20,733 nt of DNA from Silene noctiflora (lineage: Eukaryota; Streptophyta; Magnoliopsida; Caryophyllales; Caryophyllaceae), in assembly GCA_009801015.1 (NCBI GenBank), contig VHZZ01002437.1, positions 88,400 to 109,132 on the forward strand, read 5' to 3'. The first letter of the stretch is position 1. Each line of letters begins with the position of its first letter. The translations under genes and the position numbers were made by a program. Shown in pieces: positions 12,801 to 20,110 of this stretch. Below the pieces are notes generated by a model. That model had not been told where the DNA came from. It did no database searches and saw nothing but the letters and a program-made list of their open reading frames with translations.

Positions 12801-13745
12801 GCACATACGAGGTACGTTGTCCAATGTTTTAGGAAATGATTTCCTCCTGCAATAATTTTACTCCTTTTTTCAATTATCCCTCCACCTCTGTTTTGCTCTA
12901 TATGAACAGTGATATGTTTATAGCGTGAAATGACACCAACCAATTATCGACATGTGTTACAGTTCATGACTTCAGAGCACCAGTACATATCACGTAAAGA
13001 TGAGGGTGACAGGGTGATCGTCTTTGAAAGAGGGAACCTAGTGTTTGTCTTCAATTTTCATTGGTCAAACAGCTACTTTGATTACCGTGTTGGTTGCTTA
13101 AAGCCGGGAAAATACAAGGTATGCATCTCCGTTTCATACCTGAATGTCAGACATCTTTATACTTGAATCTGAGCTTCAACTTGACAGTAAAATGATTTAT
13201 CTGCAGATTGTGTTAGATTCAGATGATCCACGTTTTGGCGGGTTCAACAGACTCGACCACAGTGCGGAATACTTCACCTTTGTAAGTTTCCACTTTCAAC
13301 TTCTGAGCAAGTATGCATGCTTATATGTGTGTTGCTTTCATGCAAAAGCTCATCAAATTTTTTTTCTACACAAGTTTCTAAAGGTAAAAAGTGTAAAACC
13401 CATCTGCCGAAGCAAGAAATAGCTCTAACCTTAAGAGAAGTAGAAGAGGTAAAAAGACAGTCGAAAAAAAAACTAAAGTAAAAAAAAAAAAAAGAAAAAA
13501 AGAATCATGAGTCCCAGAGTTTTGTAAACTCTCAAGGAGCAAAAGCTCATCATATGCATATGGTAAATGGTAATGATATCAATTCCTCGAGTTTTTTGAC
13601 ACAATGCTAATAAAAGAGTATCAAACATGATTTGCAGGATGGAGATTATGACAACAGACCATGCTCTTTCTCAGTGTATACTCCTAGTAGGTCGGCTGTT
13701 GTCTATGCTTTGGTAGAAGATGAACCTGAGCTAATTCAAGTGTAA
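837..13745 (+). CDS. SBE2: Starch branching enzyme class II (1,4-alpha-glucan branching enzyme), 22 exons, complete
   Basis: Transfers alpha-1,4-glucan segments to alpha-1,6 positions while amylopectin is built in plastids. The spliced frame is 2556 nt, 851 residues plus TAA, close to the usual size of dicot class II enzymes. Residues 1 to about 50 are Ser/Thr/Asn-rich and look like a transit peptide. An acidic N-terminal extension follows, then the PPPGDG/YEIDP segment and a CBM48 module (about 215-300; [19 protein letters not shown]). The GH13 barrel has all signature regions: DIVHSH (420-425), GFRFDG with nucleophile D491, GED with acid/base E546, and ESHDQ with H613 and D614. The C-terminal beta domain contains FGGFNRLD and ends after [12 protein letters not shown]. 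The start ATG has A at -3 and G at +4. Family membership is secure; the IIa versus IIb type of naming does not apply reliably to dicots. An odd point is the pair of residues T558-R559 where I remember V-Q. Confidence 0.97.
985..2506 (+). other. SBE intron 1 (1522 bp), interrupts the transit-peptide region
   Basis: A long AT-rich intron between the transit-peptide exon and the KMFAKK exon. It carries a TTTG microsatellite near its 5' end and ends in a good polypyrimidine tract and TTTTAG. The 91-codon open frame at 1818-2093 shows no recognisable protein and I regard it as chance. Nothing else recognised. Confidence 0.8.
1019..1054 (+). repeat. Microsatellite (TTTG)9
   Basis: Nine TTTG units, about 35 bp downstream of the preferred exon 1 donor of the SBE gene. 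Likely length-variable. Confidence 0.97.
3736..4939 (+). other. SBE intron 4 (1204 bp)
   Basis: Lies between the exon ending GYEKMGFSR and the short exon encoding [16 protein letters not shown]-rich with short homopolymers. Around 4270-4320 a GTATCCGACACTTG stretch vaguely recalls the dispersed repeat in intron 14, too briefly to call. No coding sequence recognised. Confidence 0.75.
6099..6118 (+). repeat. Microsatellite (CT)10 in SBE intron 7
   Basis: Ten uninterrupted CT units within intron 7 (5987-6748), whose remaining sequence shows nothing else recognisable apart from a T20 run. Confidence 0.97.
6599..6618 (+). repeat. T20 homopolymer in SBE intron 7
   Basis: Twenty consecutive T. Exact length may vary or be affected by sequencing error. 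Confidence 0.95.
7076..8317 (+). other. SBE intron 9 (1242 bp) with an unexplained coding-like block
   Basis: Between 7640 and 7994 base composition is more balanced than in the rest of the intron. One frame stays open from about 7640 to the stop at 7992-7994, ending in an 83-codon ATG frame that contains [17 protein letters not shown] and [17 protein letters not shown] do not recognise the family. It could be a decayed retroelement or a captured gene fragment. A 38-bp tandem duplication lies inside it, and a 19-bp sequence is repeated further on (8104-8122 and 8155-8173). It is not part of the SBE coding sequence. Confidence 0.5.
7755..7830 (+). repeat. Tandem duplication, 2 x 38 bp, in SBE intron 9
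   Basis: Units 7755-7792 and 7793-7830 differ at one base (TTCTAAGTG versus TTCTTAGTG). Thirty-eight is not a multiple of three, so the duplication shifts the reading frame of the coding-like block and is evidence that any ancestral frame is broken. Confidence 0.93.
8777..8972. mobile_element. Stowaway-type MITE in SBE intron 11 (196 bp)
   Basis: It starts CTCCCTCCTATTCTATATTT, and the last ~27 bp are its reverse complement with about one mismatch. TA dinucleotides flank it (8775-8776, 8973-8974). CTCCCTCC is the classic Stowaway terminus. It is the same family as 228-423 but inserted in the opposite orientation. It lies wholly within intron 11 and leaves both splice sites untouched. The near-perfect ends point to a comparatively young insertion. 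Confidence 0.9.
9507..10407 (+). other. SBE intron 13 (901 bp)
   Basis: Separates the exon carrying the nucleophile motif GFRFDG from the exon ending GED. AT-rich. It contains a perfect 30-bp tandem duplication near 9698. No gene or known element recognised in the rest. Confidence 0.75.
9698..9759 (+). repeat. Perfect tandem duplication, 2 x 30 bp, in SBE intron 13
   Basis: The unit TGTAAAAGTAAAG plus AAAATTGAAAAATGAAG occurs twice without a mismatch, followed by 2 bp of a third copy. Identity of the units suggests a recent slippage or duplication event. Confidence 0.95.
10710..10862 (+). repeat. Dispersed TGTTGGACA/GTGTCGA repeat in SBE intron 14
   Basis: Contains repeated GTTGGACAYG and GTGTCGA words with a central GGACTAAAATGAAGTATCC. 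A similar arrangement, in reverse orientation, is at 19615-19765. This resembles a short repeat family common in plant genomes, but no termini or target duplications are clear. Confidence 0.5.
10987..11005 (+). repeat. C19 homopolymer in SBE intron 14
   Basis: Nineteen consecutive C, 44 bp before the intron 14 acceptor. G/C runs this long are rare in AT-rich plant introns. Confidence 0.95.
11754..11927 (-). pseudogene. GRF 5'-end fragment (leader, start codon, first ~25 codons) inside SBE intron 16
   Basis: This stretch of SBE intron 16 aligns with 16998-17181 of the GRF gene over its whole length, in the same plus-strand orientation; I estimate roughly 85-90% identity by eye. Read on the minus strand it starts with ATG at 11830 and gives [15 protein letters not shown] then EDEHQQPSA, against [15 protein letters not shown] then DEHQQQPSA in the neighbouring gene. 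Differences inside the coding part are substitutions and multiples-of-three indels; in the leader part there are two 4-bp indels. The frame then runs into unrelated sequence and stops near 11709. No QLQ, WRC or miR396 site is present, so it cannot encode a GRF. It could be a local transduplication from this gene or from a diverged paralogue. Confidence 0.9.
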
Positions 13746-14594
13746 CAGAGTTTTGTTATGGTCGAACAAACGTCTTCTTGTGCTGGAAGACATTTTCGTG
13801 GCAAATTAGCAGTGCTAAGAAAAACGAGAAGCAAGGAAGTCGAAGAACCGAGTAGGCATAGCTACAATAATAGTCATTGTTGAATGACCTAGAGAGGTTA
13901 GTGAGCATGAGATATTCATATCCCTTTATCAGCTTCTATATGTCTTTACTAGTTGTAGTAATTCCAGGCTTTGGTAGCAGACACATGAATACATGATATA
14001 TGCTCATTTGTTCATCTCAACTTGTATATAAATTACGCAATGTTCTTGGTATGATATGCATTCGATGGTTATGATTTCTGCTAACTGACCTGACTCGAAA
14101 TTCAACTAGAAGTGAGACATAGCCCACCCAAGTCCCGGGCCCAAGTCTTTGATACATGACCCTTAGTAGTTGGGGAACGGAGTAGGCGATTGGGGGTAGT
14201 GTTTTATAAGTATGGGCATCATTTTTATCATCATCTTGGAATTACTTAGAAATTGCAGTTAATTTAGCTGAAAACAGCCGTTTTTACTTTTGTCAGAATT
14301 GTGAACAACTTTCCATTGTGCATATGGTTATCAATTATTTAGACAGCATCAAACTTTGTCAGAACTTCCGGTCAGAAACAATGTTAAGATGTCCAAACTT
14401 ATAATTAGCATTGCTTAATACGGAGTAGTTAACAACTTGTTTTTATTGCAAAGATCAAAAGCTTGGAATATGCAAAAAAATTAAAAGATTCTGCGACCCA
14501 TTACTTTGTTTTCGTTCTATGACGGGCACTGCTCCAACTACCTGTAAGAGAGATTGTTGTAACAAAACAAAAAGTAGCTAGTCTCAGAGACTAC
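13746..14594. other. Tail-to-tail spacer with both 3' untranslated regions
   Basis: Only 849 bp separate the SBE stop and the GRF stop, which face each other. Both 3' UTRs must fit here. On the minus strand an AATAAA lies at 14447-14442, about 150 bp after the GRF stop, and is a plausible polyadenylation signal. No canonical signal stands out for SBE. No open frame or repeat of note. Confidence 0.7.
14442..14447 (-). terminator. Candidate GRF polyadenylation signal AATAAA
   Basis: Canonical hexamer on the GRF strand about 150 bp downstream of its stop codon. Plant poly(A) signals are loose, so this is only a candidate. Confidence 0.4.
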
Positions 14595-15285
14595 TTAGGC
14601 GACTGGTGTAGAACAGTGATAGCCAGTTGGAGACGAATTGCTTGATGATCTAAGTGCTTCGGCTAAGGGCCCACCCATCGAGACTACTGGATTTCCGGCC
14701 CACGCACCAGTCCAACTTATCTGACCACGGTCCCGGTCTGCAGTGGCATATCCGTCCCTATTACCCAGATCGTCGCCATTTCCAGTTGATAATTTCAGGA
14801 AATCCAAAGTGGAGTTTTCGGGAGTAGGGGTAGATATGGAGAGGCTTGTTGACGACAAATTATTGGCATTAGTGTCAGGATTGTCGGAATCATGTAGCGA
14901 TTTCGGCCAGTCATCAAAGAAATGCATTAAGACCTTGTTGGATTTGGCATGAGTAGAGGCTGAGTCATGTTGGGTATCAAATAGGGATTTCTTGTCAGAT
15001 CTCAATTCTTCTGACCTAAGAAGAAGAACATGTGACATGATAGTTTGTACAAAGCAAAGAAGAATAGAATATTAAATAGAGGAATCAACAGTACATGACA
15101 AGTAAAGCACAAATGTCAGTTTTCCTCCTAAAACAAGTGGTTTAGGTCAGTCAGGTTCCTGCAGAATAAAAATTTCCTGTCTGCTCTAGATCTTGCTTAG
15201 ATTTCTACAGTCTTGCTACTCCAAATCTCAACTAGCAGGAATAATACTTCTAAAGCTTGATCCAAAACCCTAATTTCTTTTTTTC

Positions 15286-15329
<44 letters not shown>

Positions 15330-17074
15330 AACAAAAACCCTTTTTTCTTTTTATTTTTAGTAAATCCAGATCTGATACCCTGTGGTGAAACCCCAACCTC
15401 AGATCAAAGAACATGAGATGTCTAGGATAGAAATAATCAGTGGCGGATAATTTTACACTGTAGTATGAAAATTCAACTGGGCCGGACCCCTTCCCGACAT
15501 AACTAAGATCCTCCACCGGAAATAACTAATAGGATAGCATATGCACCTATATTTTCTGTTATTGATAGATGATAGTCGCACCAGAAGAGCCAAAGACACA
15601 TTTAAACATAATTTATCATCTTAACCTCACAAGTGTGTTAGCCTAACACCATGAGTTTCGACCAAGGTTTGTTTTTATGAACACGCTCAAATTGAATTAA
15701 TTGGATTGAGCAAATCCGTTAACCCAGCCCTCGACCATTATTTGCCTAATGATAGTTATGATTGATATTATGATAAATTATTTGCCTAATGATAGTTATG
15801 ATTGATATTATGATAAATTGGGTACGCTAACGGAAAATGCAAAGGCAATTAAGCACAGCAACATACCCTTTATGAAGCTGGAAGGCATCAAAAGAAGAAG
15901 CCCCGGACCCAGGGAGCGAAAAACGGGCTGCTCCACTGACAGCTCCACCATTAAAGGTGGGTGAAGGTTTACTGAGAGACTCACCACTGCCGCCGCCGCC
16001 AGTGGCGACAGTAGCTGGAAATTCCACAGGCTTTCTTGAACGGTTGCGGCCACGGTGGACGTGGCGCTCGCAATACTTGTGACCAGCCACAATATCCCTT
16101 GAACACCTCCATTTCTTCCCATCTGTTCTCCTACATCTCCCTGGCTCTGGATCCATTCCTCCTTTTCCCCAGTATCCTCCTTGCATCACTACAGTACACA
16201 CCCAAACCCTGATGTTAGTATTTATTAAAAAAAAAATACCAATTTAATCCAATAAATTTTCCCGAGACTAAAGCAGCAATGGTCTTCAAAAAGATAACTT
16301 TTTTGATGTCAACACAATCATCAGTCAATAACTTCTTTATGAGCTATGCTGACTGACATCTACCGTCACAGTATCATCAACGAGTCATGATTAATTTTAG
16401 AATAAAAAGGTTAAAGAGTAAAACTTACAGGCAGCAGGCTGAAAATGGGGAGGATAATGGTGGAGGTAACAAGGAGAAGAAGGAGAAGAAGAAAGAAGGC
16501 TGTTCTTGACCAAATAAAGTAGGTCAGCAGGGATTGTTGCACCCGCTACCATATGCCTGTATATCAGTGCTTGTACCTCCAGTTCTTGCCATTGTGCTAC
16601 ACTGAAGCAATTCCTTCCTCCCACTCCTGAAATTTCATCATTATTCAATAATCAACAAAAATTAGTCATGATCCAGTACTCAGAATAATTTCTTAAGGAT
16701 CATTTGTTTACTTTTTTTTTTTTCTTCTTATCTTATAAAAGAATAGAAGGTGGTGAAATCGTGAAGGTTATTTTTAACATTTGATTGTGTAAAACCGGTT
16801 TACACACGAATTTGAGTTGATGCTCTATATTGATCAAAATAAGCATTAATTAATTGAGAAAATTACTTGAAAAAGAGGGGGTAGAAGTGGGAAATGAAGA
16901 AGGAATAGTAGAAGAAGAGTAAGCTTCTGACACAAACAAAGGAAGAGCAGCAGGAACATGCTCTTGATCTTGTGGATGATTTTGGTGATTTCTAGGGATT
17001 TTGGCAGAAGGTTGTTGTTGGTGTTCATCATCTGACTGATCATGATCTCTCCATTGCTTCAAACTGAAGTCCAT
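14595..17074 (-). CDS. GRF: Growth-Regulating Factor transcription factor, GRF3/GRF4 type, 4 exons, complete
   Basis: Plant transcription factor that works with GIF coactivators to promote cell proliferation in leaves and other organs; nuclear. Exons on the minus strand: 17074-16867, 16626-16429, 16188-15867, 15015-14595, total 1149 nt, 382 residues, all junctions GT-AG and in phase. The N-terminus MDFSLKQWR is typical of the AtGRF3/4 clade. The QLQ domain (about 76-111, [10 protein letters not shown]...LIYRHM) should bind GIF. The WRC domain (148-191) has the zinc ligands C154, C164, C175 and H178 and a basic RNRSRK stretch for DNA binding and nuclear import. The C-terminus carries FFDDWP (275-280), a LKLSTGN motif (316-322) and GGPLAEAL (357-364), as in AtGRF3/4. 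It is convergent with the SBE gene. Regulation by miR396 is expected from an intact site in exon 3. Confidence in the family is very high; one-to-one orthology with GRF3 rests on position and is inferred. Confidence 0.96.
15287..15322 (+). repeat. A36 homopolymer in GRF intron 3
   Basis: Thirty-six consecutive A on the plus strand (a T run in the GRF transcript). It could be the tail of an old retroposon, but no target duplication was found. Confidence 0.93.
15737..15819 (+). repeat. Perfect tandem duplication, 2 x 40 bp, in GRF intron 3
   Basis: A 40-bp unit containing TTTGCCTAATGATAGTTATG occurs twice without a mismatch, plus 3 bp of a third copy. It starts about 47 bp inside the intron from the exon 3 donor. 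Confidence 0.95.
16022..16042 (-). promoter_or_regulatory. miR396 target site in GRF exon 3
   Basis: Read on the minus strand, the 21 nt from 16042 to 16022 encode RSRKPVE (residues 185-191) directly after the WRC core. The plus-strand complement matches plant miR396 except for the one-base bulge normally seen in GRF targets. miR396 is known to cleave or repress GRF mRNAs at exactly this position, so this gene should be miR396-controlled. Confidence 0.95.
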
Positions 17075-17181
17075 GGAGAGAGAAATGTAGTAGAGTTTAG
17101 TAATTAAGTAAGAAAGATAGTGAATTTAGGAAGGAAGGAAGTTGTAGTTAAAACCCTGAGTGCAGTGGGTTGCTTTTAATG
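16998..17181 (-). repeat. GRF-gene copy of the segment shared with SBE intron 16
   Basis: This covers the first ~25 codons of GRF and about 107 bp of leader upstream of its ATG (17074). It is the partner of 11754-11927, about 5.1 kb away. The longest identical block spans the start codon and adjoining leader. Similarity stops abruptly at both ends: toward the gene body after the codons for QQPSA, and upstream just beyond 17181. Confidence 0.9.
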
Positions 17182-17563
17182 CTAATTGGTGGGGTGTTTG
17201 AGGAGATTTGTTTTTAGTGTGTAACTGTGTTGTTGGGTTTTCTTTTATCTTTTTGCAGGTGAATGCACTGGCATTCTGGCATGCAAGGGTTAAAAGTATG
17301 TGAGTGTGTGGGGGAAAGCCTGCACAGTTTGTTTTTAACACCTACCTTACTAGTGGAGGTAGCCTTGGTGTGCACTTGAGGTACCCTTGTACTACTAAAC
17401 TTCACAAGTTGACAACTCATAAATGACACATTGGAGTATGTTTTGATATTAGTTGTTCCCGGAGTTATTGAGAAACTCGGCTAATGTTGTTGTATTAGTT
17501 GTTTTTTTAGAGGATAAGAAGAAATCTAGATTGATAATCTATGATAGGATCAATATATTTCAT
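17075..17563 (-). promoter_or_regulatory. GRF leader and proximal upstream region
   Basis: The stretch next to the ATG is purine-rich on the plus strand (pyrimidine-rich in the transcript) and about 107 bp of it is copied in SBE intron 16. Overlapping minus-strand open frames of ~71 codons at 17126-17429 look like chance and have no recognisable motif. I cannot place a TATA box or start site. Confidence 0.4.
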
Positions 17564-17664
17564 TTTTTTGGATGAGCGAGATAAGTTGAAGTCAAAGGTA
17601 TTCAAATTACCTTATTTTTTGAATGGACGAGGTAAGTTGAAGTCAGTGACATTCAAATTACCTT
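17564..17664 (+). repeat. Diverged tandem duplication, 2 x ~51 bp
   Basis: Two units each run from a T tract through GTAAGTTGAAGTC-like sequence to ATTCAAATTACCTT, with several substitutions between them. About 490 bp upstream of the GRF start codon. Confidence 0.85.
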
Positions 17665-18261
17665 GAAATAGTTGGACATAAATGTTCAGCAGCAGATGTT
17701 ATAAAGTCTATTCCTTTAGTAAATATCAACTAAATAAATATTGATGTTGAGACAACTTGTATTCGATAGTGTTATATTTAGTTCACAAAAGTTGACATTT
17801 TCGTATGATCTAAAAATGTTTTGATTATTTTGATAAAACCATTTGTTTTTCCTCATAAAAGCAGCAGCGTTTCTATGATTTGATGGACGGGGCGCGTAAA
17901 ATTTCCATGAATGAAAAAATCGAGTTAAGGATTGAACCCATGACCCTTAACAAAGAAATACTTCGTAGTATCAAAAACCATAAAACCCACGTAATCGATG
18001 TGCTCTTATACTAAACAATTTTTTGGCACAAAAATAATGCACCTTCTGCACTCCTCTAAACACGTCCTTACATAAAAGTAGTCTTAATTATTAGAAAGAT
18101 TTTACCAATTGACTAGCTCGGCTTGACCGGCTGACCCGCCCCCAAGTTTTATCAAGGTAAGGCTTTTCACAACCCGACCTAATCAGAGCCGCCGGATCAG
18201 GATTTTTTTATTTGGGGGGTAGGGGATTGCATTGACTCAGCTCGACCCTTGGCTTTCCCAG
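17665..18261. other. Gene-free spacer
   Basis: AT-rich DNA with no supported frame. GATTGAACCCATGACC near 17930 and a C-rich stretch near 18130 look like degraded repeat sequence, but no boundaries can be drawn. Confidence 0.6.
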
Positions 18262-18264
18262 TTA

Positions 18265-18991
18265 GACCATCCCCAAGCAAGGTCATGAGGGAAGTCATGA
18301 CCTTGTTGGGTCACCTTAATGACATAATTAAGTGCTAATGAGGGGTATTTAGGGTGACCTTGAAATGGTGAGGGGCAATTTGTGCCCTTGAGTTGAGCTC
18401 TTGGAATAAAGTGGTGACCTTACACATGGTAAAATGGTATTGGCTTACAACATTAGAAAAAAAAAAGAAAAAAAAAAAAGAAAAGCAAAGTACAAGTTTG
18501 TACAACACTACTAGAACATATAACAACATATAATGTGTTTAGAATGAATTTTAATATTCCGTAGTATTTAATGTTTTTTAGTATCATATTTTTTTAATTA
18601 TGTATGCGGTTTTTAATATGTTAAATCAATTTTTCAATAAAGTTTATTTATTATCAATAAAATTTTGAGTCGATTTAATTTTTTTTAAAACATACAAAAT
18701 TAAATTAATATACTTAAAATAATCGAGTACTATTTATTTTATTAAAAAGACAAAAATAACATATTTGTAATATGCTAATAAATAATAATTGAAAAAGTAA
18801 GGAGGGGTTTTGGTGGGGTAGTGAATGTGGTAAATGATTGGAAATGTTGAAAAGTGAAAAATGATTGGGTTGGTGACCTAGGTCGCGACTTTCTGCTTGA
18901 GAGGGTAAAAGTGGGTCAAGATTAATAAGGTGTAATTAAGAGGAAAAATTTTGGTGACCCGATTAACTCGACTTTCTGCTTGGGGATGGTC
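18265..18991. mobile_element. Harbinger/Tourist-like non-autonomous DNA transposon (727 bp)
   Basis: Terminal inverted repeats of 15 bp, GACCATCCCCAAGCA, face each other at the two ends, and both flanks carry TTA (18262-18264, 18992-18994). A 3-bp TWA duplication is the mark of the PIF/Harbinger superfamily. The interior is AT-rich, with an A-rich tract near 18457-18490 and no transposase-like frame. The left end has an 11-bp-stem hairpin (18278-18305). Near the right end a 13-bp motif, GACTTTCTGCTTG, occurs at 18887 and again at 18970. GGTGACC motifs recur near both ends. Confidence 0.87.
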
Positions 18992-18994
18992 TTA

Positions 18995-19437
18995 GTGGCC
19001 AGGCCACCTATAACTCTCATGAACAATTACAAACCTGGCCATAAAATTGCACAAATTTATAAATTTGATAGAAAGACGAGACTCGGAAAACCAAAGAAAT
19101 GATTGCACAAAGGCTAAAGCCAAAGCCAGGCAAGGTGGCAGGACTACCAAACATCTACATTGCATAGGGCAGAGCAGGATGCATGGTGCCTGGTGCCTGG
19201 TGCCTGGTGCCTGGTGGTCTGTAAATCCGTAATCATGATTATACATAATGTTGAGTGCTAACATGTAGGCATGTCGCATAGGCGATACTTAATAGAGTAC
19301 ATTAATTGCAAGACCTTCTGAGCATCCAATGATGATGGGTTATACTAACCACGAGTAATTCTCAGCTTCACCACATTAATTCCTCAAATTTCCCTCCAAG
19401 TTCACTTAAACTTTGCTGTGATCAAGTTAGCGGAGAC
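18995..19437. other. Gene-free spacer
   Basis: No gene recognised. Two overlapping open frames on opposite strands (near 18992-19279) are low-complexity products of the 7-bp repeat region and lack any family motif. Confidence 0.6.
19185..19216 (+). repeat. Short tandem repeat (GGTGCCT)4.6
   Basis: Four exact heptamers plus four more matching bases. The surrounding sequence gives no hint of function. Confidence 0.95.
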
Positions 19438-19614
19438 GGTTGTAAATGAGCTGGGCTCGCTCGACAAAGCCTAGGAAATCAGCTCGCTTATAGTTCAACT
19501 TGAAGTCGGTTAAACAAAGTTAGAGCTCGGCCCGCTCGAGCTCGAGCCAAGCTGAGCCTCCGAGCATGCTGAGTCTCTCGCTATGTTACTTCGACTCTTC
19601 TGATTCCCCCACGT

Positions 19615-19765
19615 ATTTTTGTCTGACACTTGATACTCGGATAAGAGCATGACACTTCGACACCTCATTTGAAGTCAAAATTTGCATAAAAATGTTCGAG
19701 TCCGACACTTGGACACACATCCTTGTCAGATACTTAGCTTCTAAACGAGTCTAAGCAACATAGGT
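19615..19765 (-). repeat. Dispersed TGTTGGACA/GTGTCGA-type repeat, opposite orientation
   Basis: Read on the minus strand this gives GTGTCCAAGTGTCGGACTCG and a stretch that aligns by eye with the centre of the intron 14 copy (10710-10862) at perhaps 70-75% identity. Edges are uncertain. Confidence 0.45.
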
Positions 19766-19787
19766 TTCTCGTTCCGAAGCTCGTTCA

Positions 19788-19868
19788 AAAATAACATATA
19801 AATTGTTATTTTATAGGCTAGTTAACATATTAGTTTAGAAAAGAAAATAACATATAAAGTGTTATTTT
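19788..19868. repeat. Two directly repeated 25-bp hairpins
   Basis: AAAATAACA and TGTTATTTT form a perfect 9-bp stem around a 7-base loop at 19788-19812, and again at 19844-19868 with one changed loop base. Both copies are followed by a GGCTA sequence. Confidence 0.85.
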
Positions 19869-20110
19869 AGGCTAAATAACAAAAAAAATCTAGCTAAAAG
19901 CCTGGAATACAAATGTTTAGATAAAATGTTGCATTAGAATTAAAATAATTTTCTAAAACAAATTTACTCAAACAAAGTCGGAGCTTGTAAAAGCAATATG
20001 ACTCGATCTTGAGCTTTGATTTCAAGAGTTCGGATTGGGACTTGATTTCTACAATATCAGCCGAGTTTAGTTAAAAGTAAATTTCAGCTGGGCTCAGTTA
20101 CACCTCTATA

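Larger units (their letters stand above)
837..13745 (+). other. Exon map of the starch branching enzyme gene
   Basis: Exons, read from GT-AG sites that keep the frame: 837-984, 2507-2658, 2853-3097, 3637-3735, 4940-4982, 5460-5519, 5906-5986, 6749-6865, 6992-7075, 8318-8439, 8528-8647, 9182-9311, 9396-9506, 10408-10536, 11050-11153, 11499-11643, 12092-12239, 12341-12441, 12734-12811, 12963-13118, 13207-13281, 13638-13745. All 21 junctions join in phase and the sum is 852 codons including stop. Twenty-two exons is the number I recall for class II branching enzyme genes. The least certain boundary is the exon 1 donor: 984/985 (GTATAA) is preferred because it gives the family-like spacing before KMFAKK, but 1014/1015 (GTTTTT) is also in phase and would add 10 residues. 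The exon 9 donor (ATG|GTGCGC) is weak by consensus but gives the expected MSS-EPM junction. Confidence 0.9.
15016..15866 (-). other. GRF intron 3 (851 bp)
   Basis: Separates the WRC/miR396 exon from the C-terminal exon. Donor GTATGT, acceptor TTCTTCTTAG. It holds an A36 run (plus strand) and a perfect 40-bp tandem duplication. A CAGTGGCGGAT stretch near 15440 resembles ends of some plant repeats, but no element can be delimited. Confidence 0.8.
19438..20110. mobile_element. Possible degraded non-autonomous DNA transposon with TGTAA-TGAG ends
   Basis: The left edge reads TGTAAATGAGCTGGGCTCG. The right edge, reverse complemented, reads TGTAACTGAGCCCAGCTGA, an imperfect inverted pair. GCTCGAGCTCGAGCC-type sequence near 19530-19550 is typical of a widespread plant repeat whose ends carry GTGTAAA-GAGC. 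No clean target duplication was found. The interior includes the GTGTCGA-type repeat and two hairpins. Confidence 0.4.

Noticed and set aside
14743-14952. Plus-strand frame opposite GRF exon 4
   Set aside because: Antisense shadow of the GRF C-terminal coding sequence.
15250-15516. Minus-strand frame with a poly-Phe run
   Set aside because: Translation of the A36 homopolymer inside GRF intron 3.
15808-16122. 104-codon minus-strand frame over GRF exon 3
   Set aside because: Shifted-frame shadow; the true frame carries the WRC domain with its zinc ligands.
17126-17429. Two overlapping minus-strand frames upstream of GRF as possible small upstream genes
   Set aside because: No motif, cysteine and histidine scattered without pattern, and they overlap the leader; cannot be supported without transcript data.
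17920-17960. GATTGAACCCATGACC stretch as a tRNA T-arm
   Set aside because: No acceptor stem, D-arm or anticodon arm fits around it; more likely degraded repeat DNA.
19185-19216. GGTGCCT repeat as a CRISPR-like or regulatory array
   Set aside because: No spacers; a simple short tandem repeat in a plant nuclear context.
18992-19279. Overlapping frames on both strands around the GGTGCCT repeat
   Set aside because: Frames arise because the heptamer repeat lacks stops; products are low-complexity.
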